DNA of 64,000 nt. It comes from Mycoplasmopsis gallinacea (lineage in GTDB: Bacteria > Bacillota_I > Bacilli_A > Mycoplasmatales > Metamycoplasmataceae). Location of the stretch: the NCBI RefSeq assembly GCF_012220205.1, contig NZ_CP047225.1, forward strand, positions 620,001 through 684,000, given 5' to 3'. The translations under genes were made by a program, and so were the position numbers. Below the pieces are notes generated by a model that saw only the letters and a list, made by a program, of their open reading frames with translations, was not told the DNA's origin and ran no database searches. This document shows, in pieces, positions 20,682 to 31,630 of this stretch. The stretch's first letter is position 1. The number at the start of each line of letters is the position of its first letter.

Positions 20682-22245
20682 TTATTCTTCACCTTCAAGT
20701 TCATTAATGATTTTATCAATTTCGCTACGTAAAACATCTTGACGAGCAACAATTTCTTTAAGTTCTGCGTTAAGTTTTTTAATATCAATAGCTTCTTTTC
20801 TCTCTTCTTTTTCAACATATGAATTTACAGAAAGGTTGTAATCGTTCTCTTTAATTTGGTCATATGAAGCAACTTTAACAAAGTTTTGTAAGTCTTCTTT
20901 TTTACCGTATAAATCTAAAATATGTCCGATATTTTCATCTGTAAGTTTGTTTTTCTTAGATTTTTTAACAAAGAAACTTGAAGCATCAATAAATGTGACA
21001 TCAGTATCTTTTCTATTCTTTTTAAGCACTAAAACGCAAGTTGCAATTCCTGTCCCAAAGAATAAATTATCAGGAAGTTGGATAATTGAATCTACAAAGT
21101 TATTGTCAATTAAATATTTACGAATTTTTTGTTCAGCTCCACCACGGTACATAATTCCAGGGAAACAAACAATAGAAGCCACTCCTTCTGAAGATAAGTT
21201 ATTTAAAGCATGAAGCACAAAAGCTCAATCAGCTTTTGATCTAGGAGCAAGCACCCCAGGACCAGTAAAACGCGGGTCATTAATTAAAGTTTTATCATTT
21301 TTGTCATTTCAGCTAATTGAATATGGAGGGTTAGAAACAATTACATCAAAGAATGTATTTCATTCTTTTGGATGTGTTAAAGTATCATCACAGTAAATGT
21401 GAAACTTATCAAAATCCATATCGTGAAGGAACATATTCATTCTGCAAAGGTTGAATGTTGTAACGTTAATTTCTTGTCCATAAACACCACTAGTGATGTT
21501 TTTTGCACCCAAAATCTTAACCGCTTGTAAAAGTAGCGATCCTGAACCAGCACACATGTCATAAACATTTTTAACTTGTTTTTTTATCACCAATTGCTAA
21601 TTTAACAAGCAAGTTACTTACTTCTTGAGGTGTAAAGTATTCACCACCACTTTTACCAGCATTTGATGCATACATACCCATTAAATATTCATAAGCATCA
21701 CCAAAAACATCAATTGAATTATCCTTTAAGTTTCCAAGGTTCATGCTTTGAATTCCTTTTAAAAGCTTCACAAGGATATTGTTTCTTTTTGGCACTGTAT
21801 CACCTAATTTGTTGTTATTTACGTCAAAATCTTGGAAAAGACCTTTGAAATCATCTTCACTATCTTTTCCTCTTGAAGAGCGTTCAATTGAATCGAAAAT
21901 TCTTTTTAAAGTTTCGTTTAAATTTTCATCATATTCAGCGTTTTTAACAACATTAGCAAAAAGGTCTTTGCTATCAATGAAAAACCCTATTTCTCTTGCT
22001 ATTTCATTTTTAGCTTCTTCAGGAATTTGCCCTTCATATTTTTCATAATCAAAATCTACATCATCAGCTTCAGCTTGTCTATTGTTAAATTCTCTGACCA
22101 TTTTTTCTGAAAGGAAACGGTAAAACATTGCACCAAGCACGTAGTTTTTGAAATCTCACCCATCAACGCTCCCTCTAAGTTCGTCAGCTATCTTTCAAAT
22201 ACTTGTGTGTAATTCGTTTCTTTCTAATTCTTTTTTATTGTCCAT
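20682..22245 (-). pseudogene. hsdM: Type I DNA methyltransferase subunit HsdM, split by a +1 frameshift
   Basis: Start at 22245 has AAGGAG upstream. The N-terminal helical domain (LRGSVDGWDFKNYVLGAMFYRFLSEK) and GKSGGEYFTPQEVSNLLVKLA are in one frame, which then ends at KKTS-stop. The frame resumes with KKQVKNVYDMCAGSGSLL (SAM-binding motif I), VSNPPYS (catalytic NPPY), GVLAPRSKADWAFVLHAL and FFGTGIATCVLVLKKN. The break lies in a run of seven T (plus strand) at 21579-21585; six would restore a ~520-aa HsdM, which N6-methylates adenine together with HsdS. It could be phase variation or a homopolymer sequencing error (pgk shows a similar defect). Confidence 0.9.
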
Positions 22246-22518
22246 TGATTACTCCTTTTTGTTAATATTAAATTTCTTCATTTATCTATTTAAAATTTTA
22301 TCTTAATTTATTTAATTGAAACTTTCAAATGAAATTTTTATTTAAAATCTAAGTTTTAGTAAATTTTATAAGATCAAAACAATATCATTTAACATCAAAT
22401 TTGCACCTTAAAATAAATATTGAAAGGCTAAGAATTTAGTAAAATTTTAATAGATTGGTTAACTATTAAAGTTAATTATTTTTATTATCAAAATTAAATA
22501 ATTTAGAAAGGTGTTTTT

Positions 22519-23490
22519 ATGATAATTGGTAACGCACAAGTTGCTATTGATGCAATTAAAAAATATGACAATATTGTTATTTTCCATCACATTCGTCCTG
22601 ATGGAGATTGTCTTGGTTCTCAAGCTGGACTTGCTGAACTTATTAAAACCAACTTCCCAGATAAAAAAGTATTTAAAGTAGGTGATGCACAAGGTTCATT
22701 CCCGTTTATGAATTTTGAATTTAACAAAATCGAAGATGTTGATTTTACTAATTCACTTGGAATTGTTGTTGATGCTTCTTCAGGTGATAGAATCGAATGC
22801 GCAGAGCTTTTATACGAAAATAAAACAACTGCCAAATTAAGAATTGACCACCATCCAAATGATAGTGATATTAAATATGACTATCTTTGAGTTGATGAAT
22901 ATTATGCAGCTGCAGCTGAAATGATTGCTAAAATTGCTTATGAAGGTAAAATGAAAGTAACTAAAGAAGCTGCTGGCTATATTTACCTTGGAATAAACAC
23001 AGATAGTGGAAGATTCTTATATCCTGAAACTTCAGCTAGAACTCATGAACTTGTGGCTTTTTTAATGAAAGAAGCTAACTTCCACCCTAAAGAAATTCTT
23101 AGAGAAATGTCAAAAAGAACTTCAAAACAAATTAAATTTATTGGAAACATTCTAAGTGGATTTAAAAAAGATGGAAGAGTTTTATACTACGAAATTACTC
23201 AAGATGTTTTAGATAAATTTGGATATAACTCATTTGAAGCTGCACAATTTGTTAATGAAATTGGAAACATTGAAGATAATTCTTGTTGAGCTTTATTTGT
23301 TCAACTTGAAGATGGAAATGTTCGTGGTAGATTACGTTCAAATGGACCACTTGTAAATAAAGTAGCTCGTTTATACAATGGTGGTGGACACGATAATGCT
23401 GCTGGAATTACACTTTCTAGCTGAGATCAAGTTAGTGATGTTCTTAAAAACTTAAACGAAGAAATTGTAAGATTTGAGGAAGAAAAATAA
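22519..23490 (+). CDS. DHH/DHHA1 phosphodiesterase (NrnA-like), copy 1
   Basis: 323 aa. Ribosome site AAAGG 8 nt before ATG. Metal-binding motifs of DHH phosphoesterases occur in order: FHHIRPDGDCLGSQ, GIVVDASSGDR, IDHHPNDSD (the DHH motif), INTDSGRF, and the C-terminal DHHA1 glycine motif YNGGGHDNAAG. The family includes oligoribonuclease/pAp phosphatase NrnA and c-di-AMP-cleaving relatives; substrate cannot be decided here. Its stop overlaps the ATG of a paralog. The 22246-22518 gap upstream is AT-rich and shows only a possible promoter. Confidence 0.88.
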
Positions 23491-24464
23491 TGCAAATTGG
23501 ATCATTAAAAGAAGTAACAGACAAACTTTTAAAATACGATAGCATTGTTATTTTTCATCACATTCGTCCTGATGGAGATTGTCTTGGTTCTCAATTTGGA
23601 CTTAAAGAACTTCTTGAAACTAACTTTCCAAATAAAAAAGTTTATGCTATTGGTGATGCAAAAAATTCATTTGCATTTCTTAACTTAGCTCATGATGAAA
23701 TTCCAAGCAAAGAAATTCTTCAAAACTCACTTGGAGTAATTGTTGATGCTAACTTTAAAGATAGAATTGAGTGCCGTGAGGTTCTTGATGCAAATCTTTT
23801 CCCAGAAACAATTAGAATTGATCATCATCCAAACGAAGATGATTTAGATAATTGCACTCGTTGAGTAGATAGTTCATATGTAGCAGCTGATGAAATGGTT
23901 ACTGAAATTGCATACGAAAATAATTGAACAATCACTCCAAAAGCTGCAAACTTACTTTATCTTGGAATTAACACAGATAGTGGAAGATTTTTATACAACA
24001 ACACAACAAGCAGAACATTAAAACTTGCTGCTCATTTATATGAAAATGGACTTAATACTGATTTAATTCACCAAAACTTAGCTAAAACTAGTTTAAACGA
24101 TTTACAGTTCCAATCTTGAATTATGAGCACCCTTAAAACTCGTGATTCAGTTGCTTATATTCAAAATGATTTAGCAACTACTTTAAAAATGGGTAAAACA
24201 CCACAAACTTCAGTAAGACCTAACTTAATTGCTAATATTGATGGATACCCAATTTGAGTTCAATTCACTGAAGAAGAGAGTGGAAAAATTAGAGTTGAGT
24301 TCCGTTCAAATGGGCCAATTGTCCGTAATGTTGCGGTTAAATGAGGCGGTGGAGGACACGAAAGAGCTTCTGGATGTATGCTTGATAGCTTTGCTGATGT
24401 AGAAGCAGTTATTGATGATTGTGCTAGTGAAGTTAGAAGATACAATGCTGAAAAAAATAATTAA
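23490..24464 (+). CDS. DHH/DHHA1 phosphodiesterase (NrnA-like), copy 2
   Basis: 324 aa, starting in the last base of the preceding stop (TAATG). It has the same motif set: FHHIRPDGDCLGSQ, GVIVDANFKDR, IDHHPNEDD, INTDSGRF and WGGGGHERASG. The N-terminal 45 residues are very like copy 1, while the middle has diverged (LKMGKTPQTSVRPN insertion-like segment), so the pair is an old tandem duplication that may have split substrates. The last 62 codons and the terminator were duplicated by an IS1634 insertion and reappear at 26375. Confidence 0.88.
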
Positions 24465-24502
24465 TTGACATTAAATTCCATGCTAAAACTAGCATGGTTT
24501 TT
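24279..24502. repeat. 224-bp target duplication, left copy
   Basis: Identical to 26375-26598 as read by eye. It covers the last 62 codons of the second DHH gene plus its terminator. Confidence 0.95.
24478..24502 (+). terminator. Terminator of the DHH gene pair, target of IS1634
   Basis: CCATGCT/AGCATGG stem, 6-nt loop, then T5. The IS begins at the next base (24503). Confidence 0.85.
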
Positions 24503-26374
24503 CCTAAGTTTGACACTTTTAAAACTTAAAACGACGAATAACCCTACAATATAGAGCTATTCGTCGTTTTTATATCACAATTCCTATATAGTAAATTTTA
24601 CGTCTTCACATTTACCAATAGTTTCAATTGGTTTAAGTCCAAGAACTTTTAATATAGTTTTGAACTCTTCAGATTCTTCTGATTTAATATAAGTATTTAT
24701 TTCTGGGATAATTGATAATTTTTGATTTTTAATTGATTCAATTATTTTATTCGTAGGAAGCGGATAACCACAATATTCAAGAACAAATTCTAAATATCTT
24801 TGAATCGTGAGTGCAAGGAAGCAAATTAAAAAATGTCCTTTGATTGTCTTTTCAGTTGAAAGATAAATTGGTCTTACTTCAAAGTTTGTTTTCATCACTC
24901 TAAAACTTTCTTCTATTTTTCAAAGTTTTGAATATTGTTCAATAATTTCCATTTCATCCATATCTTCATGAGATGTTAAAATTCCATAAAATCCATCTGC
25001 GGCTTCATCTTTCAAAATCGCTTGATGATCTAACTCAACTTCGTTAGCTGAAAGTTTTAAATACTTCTTACCACCTCTTTTCATTTCTGATTTTATAGCT
25101 GATAAATTGAGTAATTTTTCAGCTTTTTTAATAAGTCTTTCACGATCTTTTTTATCTTTTCTTTGTCTCTTTCCAGAGAAAGTTAAAATCAGTTTATTGT
25201 CAATTTCATAAAAGGTATTATTAGATTTAAAAAGCTCTTTGTGATCTTGTTTTTTCACACTGAATTCTTCATACATCATTTTATATGTATCAAGATCATA
25301 AATTCCTTCAATTTTATTTTCTTTACCTTTGATTTTGTAAGCCATTATGTAATCGTATCCTGCTTGTTTTATGGCTAATAAGTTACTTTTTGAGTTTAAA
25401 CCTCTATCTGCAACAATAGTAATTTTATCTATACCTAAGTCTCTTTTTATATTCTCTAAAACAGGTTTTAAAGTCAAGAAATCAGATGTGTTTCCAGGGA
25501 ATAAATCATAATAAATCGGTATTCCCATATCGTCGATTAAAAGACCTAAAACAACTTGAGTTTGGTTAACTTTATTGTCTTTTGAAAAACCAAATTTTCT
25601 AAGTTCATCAGGTATAAAACTTTCAAAATAAACAGTTGTAACGTCATAGAAACAGAATGTTAAATTTCTGTTAATTTTGTCTACAAATTGTTCATTTAAA
25701 TGTTTTAAAATATCCGCTTTTTTATCCTGTAAAAACTCAAGTGATCTATAAATGTCTTTCAAACTATCATCAAATTTGTATCAATATTTTTTAATTTTTT
25801 CAACTGAACTTCTTTTAGAAGATGGTTCTAAAATTCTTGTTAAAATTAGCATTTTTGTAATTGATGCTAGGTCATATTTTGACCTACTATTTTTCTTTTG
25901 TAAGTCATTTAAGAAATTTGGTAATTCTAGATAATTTATGATTTCTTCGTAAACTAAATTTCCATATCCTTTAATTTCTGTTCCTTTAAATTTGTCCAAT
26001 TTTAAAGAATTCATGATTTGTAAAATTTGTTCGTTTCTATCTTTTTGTTTTTGATTTTTCTTTGAACTAACAGATTCTTTTAATTCTTCAATGAAGTTTG
26101 GATTATCTTTTGTAAGATCTTCTAATTTACCTAAAAATTTTACTTCTCTAATTTTTGGTTTTTTAGTTTCTTTATCTCAATATGATTCTACGATTCTTAC
26201 ATATTGTGTTTTATTCTTTTTGATGATTTGTACTGATGCCATAATTTGTCCTTTTTACCATATTATACCATATATTTACTATATATGAAATAAAAAAATA
26301 AAAAATTTCTTAATATATGTAATATATTAAGAAATTCAAAAAGTCTTAAAAAAGACCAAAGTGTCAAAGTTAGG
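24503..26374 (-). mobile_element. IS1634-type insertion sequence, copy 1 (1,872 bp)
   Basis: Terminal inverted repeats CCTAAGTTTGACACTTT and CCTAACTTTGACACTTT (16 of 17 match). One transposase gene on minus. The length equals the 1,872 bp I recall for IS1634 of M. mycoides, and long variable target duplications are known for that element. The sequence recurs at 45895-47766. It carries internal hairpins near both ends, for example AAAACGACGAATA/TATTCGTCGTTTT near the transposase 3' side and a palindromic CTTAATATAT/ATATATTAAG block near the 5' side. Confidence 0.95.
24584..26242 (-). CDS. IS1634 family transposase (intact)
   Basis: 552 aa including Trp from TGA. Start at 26242 has AAAGGA upstream and a TATAAT further up. 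DDE residues of the IS4/IS1634 type: FYDVTTVYFES (first Asp), IVADRGLN (second Asp) and the YREK-like block WKIEESFRVMKTNFEVRPI (Glu). The N-terminal ~150 residues are a charged helical DNA-binding region (ITKMLILTRILEPSSKRS). The reading frame is complete, and the amino-acid sequence is the same as the second copy, so recent activity is likely. Confidence 0.95.
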
Positions 26375-26560
26375 AGTGGAAAAATTAGAGTTGAGTTCCG
26401 TTCAAATGGGCCAATTGTCCGTAATGTTGCGGTTAAATGAGGCGGTGGAGGACACGAAAGAGCTTCTGGATGTATGCTTGATAGCTTTGCTGATGTAGAA
26501 GCAGTTATTGATGATTGTGCTAGTGAAGTTAGAAGATACAATGCTGAAAAAAATAATTAA
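26375..26560 (+). pseudogene. Duplicated C-terminal fragment of DHH phosphodiesterase 2
   Basis: Encodes SGKIRVEFRSNGPIVRN through YNAEKNN and stop, identical to the end of the gene at 23490-24464, with no start. It is a by-product of the IS insertion. Confidence 0.92.
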
Positions 26561-26598
26561 TTGACATTAAATTCCATGCTAAAACTAGCATGGTTTTT
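26375..26598. repeat. 224-bp target duplication, right copy
   Basis: Second copy of 24279-24502, starting at the base after the IS end; includes a second functional-looking terminator at 26574-26598. Confidence 0.95.
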
Positions 26599-26678
26599 TA
26601 TTAGGTTTTATACCTTAAAGATCCTAAATGTTAATTACAAAATTTTTAAATTGCGCAAAATCTTCCAATATTTAAGAT

Positions 26679-26705
26679 TTAGCAAATAAAAAATTATTTT
26701 GCTAA
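26679..26705 (+). promoter_or_regulatory. CIRCE-like operator of hrcA
   Basis: TTAGCAAAT-N9-TTTTGCTAA, 8 of 9 arm positions symmetric, with the exact 9-nt spacing of CIRCE (TTAGCACTC-N9-GAGTGCTAA). Its right arm overlaps a TTGCTA -35 box at 26699-26704, 17 nt from TATAAT at 26722-26727. HrcA bound here would block its own transcription. Confidence 0.8.
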
Positions 26706-26721
26706 ATTTGCTAGTTAATGC

Positions 26722-26727
26722 TATAAT
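26722..26727 (+). promoter_or_regulatory. -10 box of hrcA (leaderless start)
   Basis: TATAAT ends 7 nt before the hrcA ATG; no ribosome site lies between. Confidence 0.6.
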
Positions 26728-26734
26728 AGTAAAT

Positions 26735-27817
26735 ATGAAAATAAGTAATGCAAGTGCTAAAAAAATGTACACCCAAATTGATGATCAACTAAGGCTTACT
26801 GAAGAATATGAAAACATCCTTAAAAGAACAGTGGAGATTTTCATTGAAGAAGGTGAAGCTGTAAGTAGCTCATTAATACTTAAAAAAAGTAAAGGTTTAA
26901 TTAATTCTTCTAGTGCTAAAATTCGCTACCAAATGAGTGATTTAGAACTTGAAGATTACTTAGAAAAAAGCCACTCTTCAGCTGGTAGAAAACCAACAAT
27001 TAAAGGGATTGATTATTATTCTAAGTTTCTTCTTGATTCAGATAAAAACAAATGAATTAAAAAAATAGAAGAAGAAATTAAGCAAAAGTTTGCTCAAAAA
27101 AAGGGAGAAATTGAGCAAACTGTTGATAAAGCAGCTGAGGTTATTTCGGAAATAACTGGAATTACCCTTGTTACTACTAATGTTAACATTAATGAAGAAG
27201 AAACAATGAAAGGGCTTGAATTAATTCCGCTTTCAGAATCAGCAGCTACTATTGTAATGGTGGTTTCAAGTGGAAAAGTGCATTCAAAGATCTTAAATTT
27301 CAATTCTAGTGAAATTTCAATTTCAGATTTAAAAATAGCGGTAAATATCTTTAAAGAGCGTTTAATAGATACTAAAATTTGTGATTTAATTACTAAAACT
27401 GACTTGCTTAGAGAACCGCTTTCGCAAGCTGTCCAAAATTATCAAAATGTTTTAGAATCATTTGTTAACCAAGTTTTTAAAGGAATTATCCAAGAAAATA
27501 CTCAAAATAAAATATATGGAAAAAACAACATCATTTTAAATCGTGATATTAACCGCCAGGAATTAGTTAAATTGATTGATTTAATTGAGAATTATTCTGT
27601 TTGAGAAGATATTAATGCAAAACATAAAACTAATGAAACTACTAAAATTAATGTTAATGATTCAACAGCACTTATTTCTAAGAAAATTGATTCACAAAAA
27701 TATCACATTGCTGAAATTTCAGCAGTAGGTACTAATACTAAAAACTTACCTAAAATGAAAGTAGCAATTGCATTGCTTGAAGATTTTTTAAATACTAGTG
27801 AAGATAAAAATAAATAA
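26735..27817 (+). CDS. hrcA: Heat-inducible transcription repressor HrcA
   Basis: 360 aa with Trp from TGA. The N-terminal winged helix (residues ~15-85: LKRTVEIFIEEGEAVSSSLI, SSAKIRYQMSDLELEDYLEKS, then HSSAGRKPTIKGIDYY) matches HrcA, where H-S-[SP]-AGR-P-T is diagnostic. The rest is the GAF-like and dimerisation domain. HrcA represses chaperone genes through CIRCE and is kept active by GroEL in other bacteria. It heads hrcA-grpE-dnaK and has a CIRCE-like site overlapping its own promoter, so it is autoregulated. Longer starts upstream were not chosen because they would run through the promoter. Confidence 0.94.
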
Positions 27818-27831
27818 AGAGGTTAAATTTT

Positions 27832-28692
27832 ATGTTTAATAGAAACAATAAAGAACACTTAAAAATCGGAGATAAACTTAGTGGTTATTTTGAAATGCTT
27901 GCAAATGGCGAAGTTATTTCAAAATACAGCGGTGAAAAGCAAATTGAACTTGGTAAAGATGAATATTTACCAAAATTTGACAAGTTATTAGTAAATCGTA
28001 AGATATATAAAAATATGGAAGTAAAATTTACTTTTCCAAAAAATTATGAAGATGAACTTGTAGCTGGTAAAAGTGTTCTTATCACAATTATTGACTTAAA
28101 AGTGTCTCACAAAAAGCACTTTGAAATGAAAATTAATGAAAAAGATGAAAAGGTTGCTGAACTTGAAAAAGAACTTGCCAAAGTTCAAAGTCAATTAGTG
28201 ATTAAAGAAAAAGAACTTATGCTTCAAGCAGAAGCATTCAAAAGAAAAGCTGAAGAATTTCAATCACTTGCTAAAGCACAGCTTGATCAAGAAATTGAAA
28301 AAAGAGTCGCTAAATATGAAGCCGAAAAAAAAGAAGCAAAAAAATACGCTTTATCTTCTTTTGTTGAAGATTTAATGGAACCATTTAACAATTTTGTACT
28401 TGCTGCTAAATCTGGTGAAAATAGCGATGATATCACTCTTAGAAACTATTGCATTGGATTTGACATTGTAAAGCGTCAATTTGAAAACGTATTTGCTAAT
28501 AATGACGTTACAGTGATTTATCCTGAAGTTGGTCAAAGTTTTAATGCACATGAACAAGAGGCTATTGATGTAGTAGAAAATAGTAACTTAGCAAATGAAG
28601 AAATTGTTAAGGTAGTTCGCTTTGGTGTTAAAGTTGGTGATAGAGTGGTAAAACCAGCTACCGTAATTATTAATAAAAATTTAGCAAATTAA
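27832..28692 (+). CDS. grpE: GrpE nucleotide exchange factor with an N-terminal FKBP-like domain
   Basis: 286 aa. Site AAAGAGG before ATG. Residues ~10-95 (LKIGDKLSGYFEM, YLPKFDKLLVN, VKFTFPKNYEDELVAGKSV, then LITIIDLKV) follow the pattern of the FKBP/trigger-factor prolyl-isomerase fold. Residues ~98-170 form a long coiled coil (KVAELEKELAKVQSQL), and ~170-286 the GrpE head (LMEPFNNFV, IVKRQFENVF, VGQSFNAHEQEAI, VRFGVKVGDRVVKPATV). GrpE releases ADP from DnaK; the gene lies between hrcA and dnaK as expected. The extra N-terminal domain might bind client chains; that is inference. Confidence 0.9.
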   Translation: MFNRNNKEHLKIGDKLSGYFEMLANGEVISKYSGEKQIELGKDEYLPKFDKLLVNRKIYKNMEVKFTFPKNYEDELVAGKSVLITIIDLKVSHKKHFEMKINEKDEKVAELEKELAKVQSQLVIKEKELMLQAEAFKRKAEEFQSLAKAQLDQEIEKRVAKYEAEKKEAKKYALSSFVEDLMEPFNNFVLAAKSGENSDDITLRNYCIGFDIVKRQFENVFANNDVTVIYPEVGQSFNAHEQEAIDVVENSNLANEEIVKVVRFGVKVGDRVVKPATVIINKNLAN

Positions 28693-28707
28693 TTATGAGA
28701 TTGCTAA
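28681..28707 (+). promoter_or_regulatory. CIRCE-like operator of dnaK, overlapping the grpE stop
   Basis: TTAGCAAAT-N9-GATTGCTAA, 7 of 9 arm positions symmetric, same left arm and spacing as the hrcA operator. It covers the last codons of grpE and ends 8 nt before a TATAAT at 28716-28721, implying a separately repressed dnaK promoter. Confidence 0.65.
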
Positions 28708-28727
28708 AATTATGATATAATAATTAA

Positions 28728-30578
<1,851 letters not shown>

Positions 30579-30584
30579 TGAAAC

Positions 30585-30613
30585 AAAAAATGCAGAGCAA
30601 TCTGCATTTTTCT
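30585..30613. terminator. Bidirectional terminator after dnaK
   Basis: AAAAAATGCAGA, 4-nt loop, TCTGCATTTTT between dnaK and the convergent lipoprotein gene. Confidence 0.85.
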
Positions 30614-30623
30614 TTTACCTTTA

Positions 30624-31487
30624 TTAGATAATGCTTGCAATGTGTTCTAAAATATAATTGCAACCTTCTAGACAAGTTGTTTTAATATTTCTAGATCCAT
30701 GAGTAGTTCCGCCATCGTCAGAATTTTCAGCTATTTTTTGAGCTTCATTGGCAATTTTGCTAAGTTTCTCTTCATCAAATCCAGCTCTTTTCATAAAAAC
30801 TTTTGCTGTATCTTTAAAATTCAAAAATAATTGTGAATAATTAAATCCTGATGAATAACCATCTTTTCCAATAATTGTTTTTTTAATATCTTCAAGAATA
30901 GTTCTTTGAAGAAGTTTAATTTTATTTTTTAATTCATCACCATTTGACATTGAATTAATTTCTGCTTTATCAGTGTCGATCATTTTTTGAATTTCTGCAT
31001 CTGATAGAAGTTCTCTTTCTGGTTCCCTTGAAAAATCATCAACAATAGCATTTCCTTGCTGATCTAATTTAACTTTTGTAACTTTTGGTACTCAAATATT
31101 TTTAGCTTGTCTATAAAAATAATCGATTAAATATAACGCGTATGATTTAAGTTCATCTAAGTTATTTACATTCATTCAACCAATATAATCTTTCTCACGT
31201 AATAAAACTGCTTCATTACCGGATTGATTATTATCTGATGAAGTTCCTTTGCTAGGATTGTTTTGGTTTAATGAACTTGAATTACTTTCATCATTAGTTT
31301 GATTTGATTCGGAAGTACCGCTACTATTTTGACTTTCGTTTTGACTTATGTTTTGTTTAGGTTCTTCTTGTTTTGGCACCTCATTTGCATTTGTAGTTGC
31401 TGTTTTTGGATCATTACATGCAATCATCATTAAAGGCGCTAAAGGAAAAGTTAAAGCAGCTCCTAAAAGAATTCATTTTTTCTTCAT
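30624..31487 (-). CDS. Variable-type surface lipoprotein
   Basis: 287 aa. Start 31487 is preceded by GGAGGG. Signal peptide MKKKWILLGAALTFPLAPL ends in the lipobox LMMIAC, with Cys at ~24 for diacylglyceryl attachment. Residues ~30-100 are a low-complexity Ser/Asn/Gln/Glu linker (SQNESQNSSGTSESN) typical of mycoplasma surface lipoproteins. The remainder is a folded helical domain of no recognised family (IWVPKVTKVKLDQQGNAIVD, ILEDIKKTIIGKDGYSSG). It faces the outside of the membrane. No phase-variation tract lies in its promoter region. Confidence 0.85.
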
Positions 31488-31584
31488 TTGCATCCCTCCA
31501 TACTTTAATTTTAAAACTTTTGTTTTTAAATTATGAATTTATTGAATTTTGACTGCATTTAGGGGCTAAAAGGTGGAAAATTTG

Positions 31585-31611
31585 CAAAAAACTCACACAA
31601 AAAGTGTGAGT
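31585..31611 (-). terminator. Intrinsic terminator of pgk
   Basis: On minus: ACTCACAC, 5-nt loop, GTGTGAGT then T6. Confidence 0.8.
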
Positions 31612-31630
31612 AAAACCATAATTTTAGTTT

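Noticed and set aside
23490-24464. DHH gene 2 broken by the IS
   Set aside because: The IS entered after the gene's own terminator; the upstream copy is complete and only a 62-codon fragment was duplicated downstream.
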